Part shown: in pieces, positions 36,443-44,369 of the stretch | Numbering within the stretch: position 1 is the first letter of the stretch | How the letters are laid out: every line of letters starts with the position of its first letter | Assembly: GCF_019457905.1 (NCBI RefSeq) | Contig: NZ_JAHZSV010000001.1 | Span: 186,001 to 250,000, forward strand | Source of the DNA: Flagellimonas abyssi | GTDB taxonomy: Bacteria; Bacteroidota; Bacteroidia; Flavobacteriales; Flavobacteriaceae | Direction: 5' to 3' | Length of the DNA stretch: 64,000 nt | Notes under the pieces: model-generated | Seen by the model: the letters and a program-made list of their open reading frames with translations, nothing else | What the model was told of the DNA's origin: nothing | Databases searched by the model: none | Translations under genes and position numbers: made by a program

Positions 36443-36470
36443 GCAACCCTTTACTTTTGCGGTTGTCTTT
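36443..36470 (+). promoter_or_regulatory. Predicted ECF-sigma promoter of the sigma operon (autoregulation)
   Basis: GCAACC (36443-36448), a 16-base spacer, GTCTTT (36465-36470). A TACTTTTG box for the primary sigma lies inside the spacer (36452-36459), so two polymerases could use this region. The sigma start codon follows 30 bases after the -10 box, the same distance as in the 38670 copy. Confidence 0.62.
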
Positions 36471-36500
36471 AGCTACAGATAAGGCATCAACCTAAAACCT

Positions 36501-37040
36501 TTGGAGACCGAAATCCGTTTTACGCACAAGGCCATAGTGGAGCAATGCAAAGCCGGCCATAGCAACTCACAATACGAGCTGTATTCCCGCTATGTGGATG
36601 CCATGTACAATGTGGGATTCCGATTTTTGGGCAATGCGGAAGATGCAGAGGATATTGTACAGGATAGTTTTGTGGATGCCTTTAAAAACTTGGACAGCTT
36701 CAAGTACGAGAGCAGTTTTGGAGCATGGCTGAAGCGAATTGTCATCAATAAATGTATTAACTATTTAAAGGCCAAGCGTATCCCTGTAGTGCCGATGGAT
36801 GCACATGAGTTTCATCTGACGGATGAAGAGCCTGTTGAAGCTGAGGCGACAGATTTGGACAAGGTGAAAAAAGGGATTTCACGGTTACCGGACGGTTATA
36901 GGGAAATCATCAATCTGTACCTTATTGAGGGATATGACCATGTGGAGATTGCAGAAATCTTGGGTATTTCCACCAGTACTTCAAAATCACAATACCACAG
37001 GGCAAAGAAAAAATTATTGGAAATCATCAATGCAATGTAA
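36501..37040 (+). CDS. ECF-family RNA polymerase sigma factor
   Basis: A 179-residue sigma-70 of the ECF type. Region 2 (YELYSRYVDAMYNVGFRFLGNAEDAEDIVQDSFVDAF, with SFGAWLKRIVINKCINYL) and region 4 (LPDGYREIINLYLIEGYDHVEIAEILGISTSTSKSQYHRAKKKL) are complete. The only start after the in-frame stop at 36480 is TTG at 36501. The stop overlaps the next ATG by one base (TAATG), a coupled arrangement typical of sigma/anti-sigma pairs. It probably recognises GCAACC-N16-GTCTTT found at its own promoter, the divergent TonB operon and the barrel gene downstream. Confidence 0.92.
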   Translation: METEIRFTHKAIVEQCKAGHSNSQYELYSRYVDAMYNVGFRFLGNAEDAEDIVQDSFVDAFKNLDSFKYESSFGAWLKRIVINKCINYLKAKRIPVVPMDAHEFHLTDEEPVEAEATDLDKVKKGISRLPDGYREIINLYLIEGYDHVEIAEILGISTSTSKSQYHRAKKKLLEIINAM

Positions 37041-37582
37041 TGGACAATTTTGAAAAACATATTAGGGACCATGCAGCCCAGTTCAACGAACGTAGGGCGG
37101 ACAAGGACAAAATGTGGGCGAAGATTTCAGAGGAACTGGGCCAAGAAAAGCCCAAGGTAATCCCGCTCTGGAAAAGGCCACTATTTCGTGTGGCGGCCTC
37201 CGTACTATTATTGCTGGGTCTCGCTTTGTTTTTTGGACTTTCAGTATTGAGCAACAATGCTGAAAAAACACAATACGCCTCCAAAGAACTGATGGAAATA
37301 GACATGTATTACAAAGACCTGGTCTCCTACCAAGTGGAATTGGTAAAGAACAATCAGGCTCTTTCCGAAGAAAACAAGGCCGAATTCCTATCCTTCATGG
37401 ATGAACTCGATGCAGAATACGAAGTTCTTAAGAAAGAGATGCAAAAAAACCTTGACAATGAGCTAGTACTGGAAGCCATAGTGAGCAATTACAAAAAACG
37501 CATTGAACTCATTGAGAATTTGTTGCACCAGTTAAACGAATCTAAAAAACAAGATGAAGATGATCACGCATACACGTTATAG
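37040..37582 (+). CDS. Putative membrane anti-sigma factor
   Basis: A 180-residue protein with a short cytoplasmic N-terminus (about 1-50, charged helix DHAAQFNERRADKDKMWAKI), one membrane helix (about 53-73, VAASVLLLLGLALFFGLSVL) and a periplasmic coiled-coil-like region rich in Glu/Lys. Coupled start to the ECF sigma gene (TAATG) and single-pass topology make it the likely anti-sigma factor. It lacks the zinc HxxxCxxC motif of ZAS proteins, so recognition is by position and topology. It overlaps the next gene by 29 bases. Confidence 0.7.
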   Translation: MDNFEKHIRDHAAQFNERRADKDKMWAKISEELGQEKPKVIPLWKRPLFRVAASVLLLLGLALFFGLSVLSNNAEKTQYASKELMEIDMYYKDLVSYQVELVKNNQALSEENKAEFLSFMDELDAEYEVLKKEMQKNLDNELVLEAIVSNYKKRIELIENLLHQLNESKKQDEDDHAYTL

Positions 37583-38651
37583 AATGGTCCTATGGATAGC
37601 CTTGTTGCTGGTATCAGTGGATTGTGCCGTAGCACAGGAAAAGGTTCATAAAACCATAGAGGAAAGCTTTCCGTTCACCAACTCGGGGGCGTTTCAAATA
37701 GAGAACAAATATGGTACTGTAACGCTTAAGGGATGGGATCAGAACAAAGTCCAAGTGAATATTGAGGTTACCGTGAACCATCGTAAAAAAGAAAATGCAG
37801 AAGACTTGTTGGGACGTATCAGCCCAAAAATCAAAGCGAGCAACAGCTATATTTCCATTGTTTCTGAAATCAGCAATAAAAATACGGGGTGGCTTGCCGA
37901 TCTGTTGAATCGTGCCAATCCCATTGACTTTGACCGTAGCCACGTACAAATAGATTATGAGATCCATCTTCCCAAAAAAGCTGGACTTAAGGTCACCAAT
38001 CGTTTTGGGGATGTGATCATTGAAAACTGGACAGGCAGCCTAAACACCTTGATCGAGCATGGCGACCTTTGGATTGGGGAGAATCTGAACAAGGCGGATA
38101 TCGTTTTGAAATATGGAAAAGTCCGCGCCAAGGATTTAAACTATGCAGATCTTGACTTGAAAATCGGGGAATTGAACATGGAAAACTCAAAAAATCTGCG
38201 ATTGAAAAGCGATGGCTCGGAAATACATGTCCATTTAGTTAATTCGTTGGAGATATATTCCAACAAGGACAATATCTCCATAAACGAAGTAGCGTCCCTA
38301 TTTGGAAACTTGAATTTCACCACGTTCAAAGTGGAACGATTGGCAGGTGATGTAGACCTTACCATGAAAATTGCCGATTTTCAAGTGTACAACATTATAA
38401 ATCCATCTGCTGATATATCCATACAACAAGAATCGGCGGATATCACACTAACCGTCAATCATTTCCCCCACGACTTCACGGCAACATTGGAACAAGGTGT
38501 GGTCCGACTGCCCAAATCATTTGAGAACGTCAGTTCAGAAATGTTGGACAAGGGCCGTAGGCTCCGAAAAATCAATGCCACTTATGGCAAGGAGCGGAAA
38601 GGAAAGATTTCCATACAAGGCGAAAAAGGAATTGTGACCATAAACGATTAA
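37554..38651 (+). CDS. DUF4097-type exported beta-helix protein
   Basis: A 365-residue exported protein. Signal peptide MVLWIALLLVSVDCAVAQ lies within the first 28 residues (ATG at 37554; the ATG two codons on at 37560 is equally possible). The body has the repetitive short-strand pattern of DUF4097 adhesin-like proteins (FQIENKYGTVTLKGWDQN, LKVTNRFGDVIIENW). Such proteins are structurally akin to the DUF2807/GIN proteins and occur in ECF sigma operons, where an envelope-stress or surface-signal role is suspected. It overlaps the anti-sigma gene by 29 bases, hence translationally linked. Confidence 0.78.
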   Translation: MKMITHTRYRMVLWIALLLVSVDCAVAQEKVHKTIEESFPFTNSGAFQIENKYGTVTLKGWDQNKVQVNIEVTVNHRKKENAEDLLGRISPKIKASNSYISIVSEISNKNTGWLADLLNRANPIDFDRSHVQIDYEIHLPKKAGLKVTNRFGDVIIENWTGSLNTLIEHGDLWIGENLNKADIVLKYGKVRAKDLNYADLDLKIGELNMENSKNLRLKSDGSEIHVHLVNSLEIYSNKDNISINEVASLFGNLNFTTFKVERLAGDVDLTMKIADFQVYNIINPSADISIQQESADITLTVNHFPHDFTATLEQGVVRLPKSFENVSSEMLDKGRRLRKINATYGKERKGKISIQGEKGIVTIND

Positions 38652-38669
38652 AAAAAAAATCAAAAAAAT

Positions 38670-38697
38670 GCAACCCTTCATCAAATGGGTTGTCTTT
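38670..38697 (+). promoter_or_regulatory. Predicted internal ECF-sigma promoter before the barrel gene
   Basis: GCAACC (38670-38675), a 16-base spacer, GTCTTT (38692-38697): the same boxes and spacing as at 36443. The chosen start codon of the barrel gene (38728) again lies 30 bases after the -10 box. This argues against the earlier in-frame start at 38668, which would sit in the promoter. Confidence 0.6.
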
Positions 38698-38727
38698 AAA
38701 ACAAAATCAATCAAAAATCCAATAAAA

Positions 38728-39393
38728 ATGAACAATCAGAAAACTACGATTTTCTTACTTTTTTTGCTAATGGGCACTATGGGGTTTGCCCAAAACGATG
38801 ACGACCAATATATTACCTTCAATGACCGAAAGAATGTGGTGCACGGGGTCTACTTGGGGCTATCCACCTACTTTGGAGAAATTGAGGGAGAGGATACCTA
38901 CATCGGAGGACTAAAAGTGGCCTATGTGGCCAACAGACAGTTTGAAGTGGGTTTTATGGGCAACGTGCTATACTCCCAGCAGAACATCTTTAATCCTAGA
39001 ACAAACAACAACGATGATATTGTGGCTGTGTACGGAGGACTGCATTTGGAACCTATATTGTTTGGCAAGAAAAGGGTAAGTCTATCCTTTCCAATATTGA
39101 TTGGTGGTGGCGGTGTGGGCTACGTAGATCATAATGCCGTGGTGAACGATGAGAACGTTGATCTTAATGATGACGATATAGACGCTGTATTTGTGCTTGA
39201 GCCAGGAATGAATGTATTGTTCAATATTTCCAGATTCGTGCAATTGGAGGCTGGTTTCCGATATAGAATGTCCAGCAAAATAGAGTTGGCACAAAGCCCA
39301 GTGGACCGTCTCAATGGTTTTTCAGGTGGCATTGGGGTGAAATTAGGAGTGTTCAATATGGGGCGTAACCGTTACAAAAAGCAGTTGAACTAA
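38728..39393 (+). CDS. Outer-membrane beta-barrel protein of the ECF locus
   Basis: A 221-residue exported protein with signal MNNQKTTIFLLFLLMGTMGFAQ. Strands alternate in the manner of small barrels (KVAYVANRQFEVGFMGNVLY, FVQLEAGFRYRMSS, GGIGVKLGVFNMG). The C-terminus RNRYKKQLN lacks a terminal Phe, so barrel topology is likely but not certain. It is preceded by its own ECF-type promoter. Role unknown; as a probable target of the local sigma factor it may be part of an envelope response. Confidence 0.75.
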   Translation: MNNQKTTIFLLFLLMGTMGFAQNDDDQYITFNDRKNVVHGVYLGLSTYFGEIEGEDTYIGGLKVAYVANRQFEVGFMGNVLYSQQNIFNPRTNNNDDIVAVYGGLHLEPILFGKKRVSLSFPILIGGGGVGYVDHNAVVNDENVDLNDDDIDAVFVLEPGMNVLFNISRFVQLEAGFRYRMSSKIELAQSPVDRLNGFSGGIGVKLGVFNMGRNRYKKQLN

Positions 39394-39582
39394 TGGAAAA
39401 TTACAGCAACCGTCTTCACCATCCTATAAAAACACTACGGGTCTACACAAAAAATGAGCAAGTATTTGCCTTGTATGAAAATAGCGGATGGGCTGTCATT
39501 CCATTTCAATGGGTGCCTATTCCATTTTTCAACGTTTAGCATTTCTTGCGTACAGTATTACATCAATCAAAAATCAAAACAA

Positions 39583-40305
39583 ATGAAAAAACGAATCAGT
39601 TTTACACTGCTTTCCGTACTATTGACCCTTTTTTCTTCCTGTGATTACGAGAAGATATATGCCGAAGGCGAAGTGACCTCTATCAAGTATGACATAAATG
39701 ATTATAATGGACTCAGGATTTCTGATGCATTCCATGTTTATGTGCATTTTTCCGAATCTGAAGAAGAAATCCGTATTTCGGCCAACAACAATCTGCACGA
39801 AAAAATTGTCGTAGAAAAAGATGGTGACGAATTGATTATCCGATTAAAAGATCGCACTTCGGTAAGTGGTAAGGCTGTGATGAACGCATACATCACCACC
39901 AAAAATCTTTCCAAGTTCAATATTGATGGTGCGAGCAGATTGATTTTGGAAAATCAATGGGAAGTACAGGATGGACATATTACAGTCTCTGGGGCCTCTG
40001 ATTTTAAGGGGGAATTGCTCGCTGATCGATTACAAATGAATCTCGAAGGAGCCTCTTCCGTTGATCTTTTTGGTAGTGTCTCATTCTTGGATGCGGAAAT
40101 TTCAGGAAGCAGTGACTTGTTGGATTACGACCTTAATATTTCCAATCTGGACATAAACTTGTATGGGGCGAGCACGGCCTTTCTTTCTGTAAATGAAAGT
40201 ATTTCCATAAAAGCTTCAGGTGCCAGTGTATTAAACTACAAGGGAGATGCGACGATACAGGAAAGTGAGCTTTCTGGCTCCTCCAGTATTATAAAAAAGG
40301 ATTGA
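39583..40305 (+). CDS. DUF2807 (head GIN domain) lipoprotein
   Basis: A 240-residue lipoprotein: signal MKKRISFTLLSVLLTLFSSC, then DUF2807/GIN beta-helix (about 35-235) with repeated GAS turns (NIDGASRLILEN, TVSGASDFKGEL, NLEGASSVDLFG, NLYGASTAFLS, KASGASVLNYKG, LSGSSSIIKKD). The in-frame extension to 39454 is not signal-like and was dropped. GIN-head proteins accompany ECF sigma factors widely in Bacteroidota. No good copy of the GCAACC-N16-GTCTTT promoter is found directly upstream; readthrough from 38670 is likely. Confidence 0.85.
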   Translation: MKKRISFTLLSVLLTLFSSCDYEKIYAEGEVTSIKYDINDYNGLRISDAFHVYVHFSESEEEIRISANNNLHEKIVVEKDGDELIIRLKDRTSVSGKAVMNAYITTKNLSKFNIDGASRLILENQWEVQDGHITVSGASDFKGELLADRLQMNLEGASSVDLFGSVSFLDAEISGSSDLLDYDLNISNLDINLYGASTAFLSVNESISIKASGASVLNYKGDATIQESELSGSSSIIKKD

Positions 40306-40321
40306 ACACCACCTCATGTGG

Positions 40322-40918
40322 TCAATGTCTCTTTTCCAGAACTTTGACCACATCCTTGAGACTATAATTTTTTGCCTTCAGCAAAATCAAATAATGGAAC
40401 AACAGGTCGGCGCTTTCGTTCAAGAAAAGCTCCTCGTTGTCATCTTTGGCCTCTATCACAGTTTCCACAGCCTCTTCCCCTACTTTCTGGGCTATTTTGT
40501 TAATGCCCTTTCGGAACAGGGAAGCCACATAACTATCCGGATTCTCTTGGTCATTTTTTCTGGATTCGATGATGTTTTCCAGCGTTGACAAGAAACCGTA
40601 CCCTTGAATATTTTCTTCTGCCCAGCAGGTGTCGGTGCCCTCGTGGCAAGTAGGGCCAACTGGATTCACTTTAACCAAAAGGGTGTCGTTATCACAATCC
40701 ACTTGCATATCCACAAGGTTTAAGAAATTGCCACTTTCCTCACCTTTGGTCCATAAACGCTGTTTGGAACGGCTGAAAAAAGTGACTTTTTGGGTTTCTC
40801 GGGTTTTTTCAAACGCTTCTTGGTTCATGTAGCCCAACATCAACACATTTTTGGTGGTTGCATCTTGAACAATAGCTGGTACAAGTCCGTCTGAATTTTT
40901 ATTGAAGTCTATTTGCAT
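40322..40918 (-). CDS. hisIE: Bifunctional phosphoribosyl-AMP cyclohydrolase / phosphoribosyl-ATP pyrophosphatase
   Basis: A 198-residue fusion catalysing steps 2 and 3 of histidine synthesis. Residues 1-~108 are HisI, with LWTKGEESGN and the zinc-binding CHEGTDTCW region plus Asp/Cys in MQVDCDNDTL. About 110-198 are HisE (LENIIESRKNDQEN...KVGEEAVETVIEAKDD), the MazG-like pyrophosphatase with its Glu-rich metal site. It is the last gene of the his operon, 2 bases after hisF, and converges on the DUF2807 gene. Confidence 0.95.
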   Translation of the reverse strand: MQIDFNKNSDGLVPAIVQDATTKNVLMLGYMNQEAFEKTRETQKVTFFSRSKQRLWTKGEESGNFLNLVDMQVDCDNDTLLVKVNPVGPTCHEGTDTCWAEENIQGYGFLSTLENIIESRKNDQENPDSYVASLFRKGINKIAQKVGEEAVETVIEAKDDNEELFLNESADLLFHYLILLKAKNYSLKDVVKVLEKRH

Positions 40919-40920
40919 TG

Positions 40921-41676
40921 TTATATTCTTACAGGAATTCCTTCTTCCTTTAATTCTTTTTTGAGTGTATTGATTTCGATTTCCTTAAAATGAAAAACGC
41001 TGGCAGCCAAGGCAGCATCCGCTTTTCCATCTTTAAAAGTATCCGTGAAATGTGATATGTTTCCCGCACCACCTGATGCAATCACTGGAATGTTAACCAA
41101 TCCGGACAATTTTGCCAAAGCTTGGTTGGCAAAGCCATTTTTGGTGCCATCGTGGTCCATCGAAGTAAACAAAATTTCACCAGCACCACGTTCTTCCACT
41201 TCTTTAGCCCAATCAAAAAGATTCAGTTCCGTAGGTACCTTCCCTCCTACCAGATGGACTTTCCATTGTCCGTCTATTTGTTTGGCATCAATGGCAACAA
41301 CGATACATTGTGAACCGAATTTGCCGACCAATTCATTGATCAATTCCGGTTTTTTTACCGCGGATGAGTTGATGGAAACCTTATCGGCCCCGTTTTTGAG
41401 GAGAATATCCACATCTTCCACGGACGAAATCCCGCCGCCCACGGTAAAGGGTATATTGATGGTCTCCGCTACGTGATACACCAGTTCCGCTAAAGTTTTT
41501 CGTTTTTCTTCGGTCGCTGAAATGTCCAAAAAAACCAATTCATCGGCACCTTCTTTGGCATAAATGGATGCTAGTTCCACAGGGTCTCCTGCATCACGTA
41601 GATCAACAAAGTTGATTCCTTTTACGGTGCGTCCGTTTTTAATATCGAGACAGGGTATGATTCTTTTTGTAAGCAT
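40921..41676 (-). CDS. hisF: Imidazole glycerol phosphate synthase, cyclase subunit
   Basis: A 251-residue TIM barrel that, with HisH, makes imidazole glycerol phosphate and AICAR from PRFAR. Catalytic Asp11-equivalent in [14 protein letters not shown] and Asp130-equivalent in [12 protein letters not shown]; phosphate-binding loops VGGGISS and ASGGAGN. The C-terminal [14 protein letters not shown] is standard. It is separated from its usual partner hisH by four genes, including a transporter and a DinB protein. Confidence 0.95.
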   Translation of the reverse strand: MLTKRIIPCLDIKNGRTVKGINFVDLRDAGDPVELASIYAKEGADELVFLDISATEEKRKTLAELVYHVAETINIPFTVGGGISSVEDVDILLKNGADKVSINSSAVKKPELINELVGKFGSQCIVVAIDAKQIDGQWKVHLVGGKVPTELNLFDWAKEVEERGAGEILFTSMDHDGTKNGFANQALAKLSGLVNIPVIASGGAGNISHFTDTFKDGKADAALAASVFHFKEIEINTLKKELKEEGIPVRI

Positions 41677-41695
41677 TTATTTTTATTTGATTGAA

Positions 41696-42022
41696 CTAAT
41701 GTGAGACTACTTTTAAACCAATAATCGAAGCAATCAAGGTGGTTATAAAAAATAATCTCCAAAATGTTGCGGGCTCTTTAAAAACAAAAATTCCAAACAG
41801 TACGGTCCCCACTGCACCGATACCGGTCCAAACCGCATATGCTGTACCTATTGGTAATTCTTGTGTTGCTTTGACCAACAAAAACATGCTGATTGTAAGG
41901 CAAACTACAAATCCTATGTACCAATACGTCATTTCCGTCCCGGTTGTTTCCTTGGCCTTTCCAAGACAGGCTGCAAATGCAACTTCAAAGAGTCCTGCAA
42001 TTATCAATAGTATCCAGTTCAT
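41696..42022 (-). CDS. sugE: SMR transporter, SugE/Gdx-like (guanidinium exporter type)
   Basis: A 108-residue four-helix small multidrug resistance protein. The essential membrane Glu is Glu13 in LFEV. The core LPIGTAYAVWTGIGAVGTVL and C-terminus IIGLKVVSH are characteristic of the SugE/Gdx branch rather than EmrE, whose function is guanidinium export. The frame extends to 42058, but MNWILLIIAG is the family start. It sits inside the his operon between hisF (19-base gap) and the DinB gene (16-base gap). No guanidine riboswitch is visible upstream, so expression is presumably driven by the his promoter. Assignment to Gdx is by remembered motifs. Confidence 0.85.
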   Translation of the reverse strand: MNWILLIIAGLFEVAFAACLGKAKETTGTEMTYWYIGFVVCLTISMFLLVKATQELPIGTAYAVWTGIGAVGTVLFGIFVFKEPATFWRLFFITTLIASIIGLKVVSH

Positions 42023-42038
42023 AGGCTGTATTGGAATG

Positions 42039-42557
42039 CTAGCTTTCGTTTTTTGCATTCAGGTTGACCCCACCGTAAAAACCAAGGTCTTTATTTTGTA
42101 AAATTTTGGTCCATAATGCTATTTGCCCTGTGTGGTATGACAAATGTTCCGTAACATGGATAATGTTGCCCACTCCGGAAAAATTAAACCCTTGAACGTT
42201 TCGTTTACGCAATAATTCATTGAGCGGGGCATCGTAGAACGCTCTTTTGGCGTCCGAGATGGTGTTTTCCAGTTTTTTGACAAGCTCTGCTTTGGAATAG
42301 CCTGAATCTGTGGAAAATTCTTCATCCCTTATGCGTTCATCCTCCAAATTTTGAATGGATGCAATCCCATATTGGGTGATGTTTCCGCACAGGTGAAGAA
42401 TAAGATTGGCAATACTATTGCTCGATTCATTCGGTTTTCCCCAAAGTTGTTCCTCAGACAATTGATCTAAACAGATTTTGATCATGCGAAGACTCTCGTT
42501 CATTCGATAGCCTGCGTTCCATACCAATTCTTCCTGGAGTTCTCTTTCTTTATCCAT
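42039..42557 (-). CDS. DinB superfamily protein (DUF1572-like)
   Basis: A 172-residue four-helix bundle of the DinB/YfiT superfamily. Potential metal ligands are His in LILHLCGNI and the pair in [13 protein letters not shown]. Related proteins are metal-dependent thiol transferases or of unknown role. Its start overlaps the hisA stop by 8 bases, so it is translated from the his operon transcript although it has no known histidine function. Confidence 0.82.
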   Translation of the reverse strand: MDKERELQEELVWNAGYRMNESLRMIKICLDQLSEEQLWGKPNESSNSIANLILHLCGNITQYGIASIQNLEDERIRDEEFSTDSGYSKAELVKKLENTISDAKRAFYDAPLNELLRKRNVQGFNFSGVGNIIHVTEHLSYHTGQIALWTKILQNKDLGFYGGVNLNAKNES

Positions 42558-43281
42558 TTTTAAGAATATATTGTTCCAACTGTTTTAAACTGATCTTGCC
42601 TTCATAAATGGCTTTGCCTATGATTGTGCCCTCACAACCAATTTCTGCAAGTTTGGGGAGTTCGTCAAAGGTGGACACCCCACCACTGGCAATTAAATGT
42701 AAGCCTTTTTTGGTTTGGGCCAACATTTTTTGATACAAGTCGAACGCAGGCCCTTGCAGCATGCCATCCTTGCTTATATCCGTGCAAATCACATATTCGA
42801 TACCTTCGGATTGATACTGCTGAACGAAGGGAATCAGCTCCAAATCCGACTCTTCTTGCCAGCCCGAAACCGCCACTTTCTCGTTGTTGGCATCGGCACC
42901 TAGAATGATTTTTCTAGCCCCGTATGTTGACACCCAGCTCAAAAAAGTTTCCCTGTCTTTTACTGCAATGCTTCCACCGGTAATTTGATGTGCTCCGCTT
43001 TCAAAGGCAACATGCAGGTCGTCTCCTGATTTTAATCCACCGCCAAAGTCAATTTGCAAACTAGTTTTTAAGGCAATGGTCTCCAATACTTTGTAGTTGA
43101 CAATATGTTTGGATTTGGCCCCGTCCAAATCTACCAAATGTAGGTACTGGATACCGTGTGCCTCAAACTCCTTGGCCACTTCCAGCGGATTTTCATTATA
43201 GACTTTTTTGGTGCTGTAATCACCTTTAGACAGACGTACGCATTTTCCATCGATAATGTCTATGGCTGGAATCAATCTCAT
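42550..43281 (-). CDS. hisA: ProFAR isomerase
   Basis: A 243-residue TIM-barrel aldose isomerase of the histidine pathway (ProFAR to PRFAR). Catalytic Asp8-equivalent in [18 protein letters not shown], second Asp in [15 protein letters not shown], phosphate loops DFGGGL and ASGGVS. It overlaps the DinB gene by 8 bases and follows the GNAT gene by 3 bases. Confidence 0.95.
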   Translation of the reverse strand: MRLIPAIDIIDGKCVRLSKGDYSTKKVYNENPLEVAKEFEAHGIQYLHLVDLDGAKSKHIVNYKVLETIALKTSLQIDFGGGLKSGDDLHVAFESGAHQITGGSIAVKDRETFLSWVSTYGARKIILGADANNEKVAVSGWQEESDLELIPFVQQYQSEGIEYVICTDISKDGMLQGPAFDLYQKMLAQTKKGLHLIASGGVSTFDELPKLAEIGCEGTIIGKAIYEGKISLKQLEQYILKNG

Positions 43282-43284
43282 TTT

Positions 43285-43701
43285 CTAATCATATTTTACT
43301 CGTTCTATGGACATCCACATTTTTGAATCTCCCACTTTTTTAAAGCCCAGGTTTTCATAAAAACTATGGGCATCCAATGTTTTTAGTGCTACGGTGTTGA
43401 CTTTCTTCACATCAGGTTGGTCCAAAATATATTGCACCAATTTTTTTCCAAGTCCTTTGCCCTTGTTGGGATCAAAGACGACAACATCCATAATATAGGA
43501 AAAAACCAAACCGTCTGTCATCATTCTGGCGTAAGCAACCTGCTCACCGTTCTTATTGAACATTCCAAAGCAGATACTTTTTTCAATGGTCATCAAGGTT
43601 TCGTCCCAGGTTCTTTCCTTTCCCCAGTATGTGGAGGTTACCTCTTTATGGATTCTTGGGATATCCAATTTCTCCTTGTCCTTCAAAATATGGAACTCCA
43701 T
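43285..43701 (-). CDS. GNAT family N-acetyltransferase
   Basis: A 138-residue single GNAT domain with the acetyl-CoA-binding loop VVVFDPNKGKGLGKKLVQYIL and the C-terminal LDAHSFYENLGFKKVG. The acceptor is unknown. It is embedded between hisH (1-base gap) and hisA (3-base gap), tightly co-transcribed. GNAT genes at this place occur in other flavobacterial his operons as far as I recall, but the link to histidine is not known. Confidence 0.85.
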   Translation of the reverse strand: MEFHILKDKEKLDIPRIHKEVTSTYWGKERTWDETLMTIEKSICFGMFNKNGEQVAYARMMTDGLVFSYIMDVVVFDPNKGKGLGKKLVQYILDQPDVKKVNTVALKTLDAHSFYENLGFKKVGDSKMWMSIERVKYD

Positions 43702-43702
43702 G

Positions 43703-44287
43703 TCAGGTAATATTTAGAAAATTGTTCAATATTTCACTACCTATATCGCTGCTTTTTTCGGGATGGAACTGTGTCCCATAAAAATTTTCTTTCTGCAGAG
43801 CTGCACTATATTCCACATCGTATTCGGATTTGGCAATAGTTTCAGAGCCAATCGGAGCATAAAAACTGTGCACCAAATAGATATAGGCTTTCTCAGGAAT
43901 ATTTTTGAACAGCTCACTTTTTAAATCCGAAATCTGGTTCCATCCAATTTGAGGGACTTTGACCTTATTGGAAAATTTGACTACATCCAAATCAAAAATA
44001 CCCAAGCCTTCCGTGTTCCCCTCTTCTGATGAGTGGCACATCAGCTGCATACCCAAACAGATGCCCAAGACGGGTTGTTTCAAAGTCGGAATCACCTGAT
44101 CCAGTCCAGTCGCCCTCAACTTTGACATGGCCGAACTTGCTTCCCCAACTCCAGGAAAAATTACTTTATCGGCATTTCGGATTTCTTCTGCATCATGGCT
44201 CAAAACAGCTTCGTAACCTAAGCGTTGTATGGCAAACATGATACTTTGAATATTTCCTGCTCCGTAATCGATTATTACAATCTTCAT
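43703..44287 (-). CDS. hisH: Imidazole glycerol phosphate synthase, glutaminase subunit
   Basis: A 194-residue class I glutamine amidotransferase supplying ammonia to HisF. Nucleophile Cys in LGICLGMQLM; His and Glu in GTQFHPEKS; oxyanion-type PGVGEA present. An 82-base gap with a dispersed palindrome separates it from hisB, the only sizeable gap in the operon. Confidence 0.95.
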   Translation of the reverse strand: MKIVIIDYGAGNIQSIMFAIQRLGYEAVLSHDAEEIRNADKVIFPGVGEASSAMSKLRATGLDQVIPTLKQPVLGICLGMQLMCHSSEEGNTEGLGIFDLDVVKFSNKVKVPQIGWNQISDLKSELFKNIPEKAYIYLVHSFYAPIGSETIAKSEYDVEYSAALQKENFYGTQFHPEKSSDIGSEILNNFLNIT

Positions 44288-44303
44288 GTATTCTTTAATC
44301 TTT

Positions 44304-44364
44304 TGTCATTTCGAGCAAAGCGTGAAATCTAGATTTATCAGTCGCAAGCTCCTTCGAAATGACA
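44304..44364. repeat. Dispersed palindromic element in the hisB-hisH gap
   Basis: Perfect 11-base arms TGTCATTTCGA (44304-44314) and TCGAAATGACA (44354-44364) flank an imperfect inner part (GCAAAGCGTGAAATC). I recall the sequence CATTTCGAGCnAAGCGnGAAATC as a common intergenic repeat in flavobacterial genomes. On RNA it would fold into a long hairpin within the his transcript. Confidence 0.6.
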
Positions 44365-44369
44365 GTTTT

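Noticed and set aside
39406-39411. Another GCAACC after the barrel gene, considered as a fourth ECF promoter
   Set aside because: GTCTTC follows at once with no spacer, and nothing like GTCTTT lies 16 bases on. The TCAACG near 39529 ahead of the DUF2807 gene is also a poor match.
40306-40322. Short hairpin ACCAC-GTGGT between the convergent DUF2807 and hisIE genes
   Set aside because: A five-base stem with no T-run on either strand is too weak to call a terminator.
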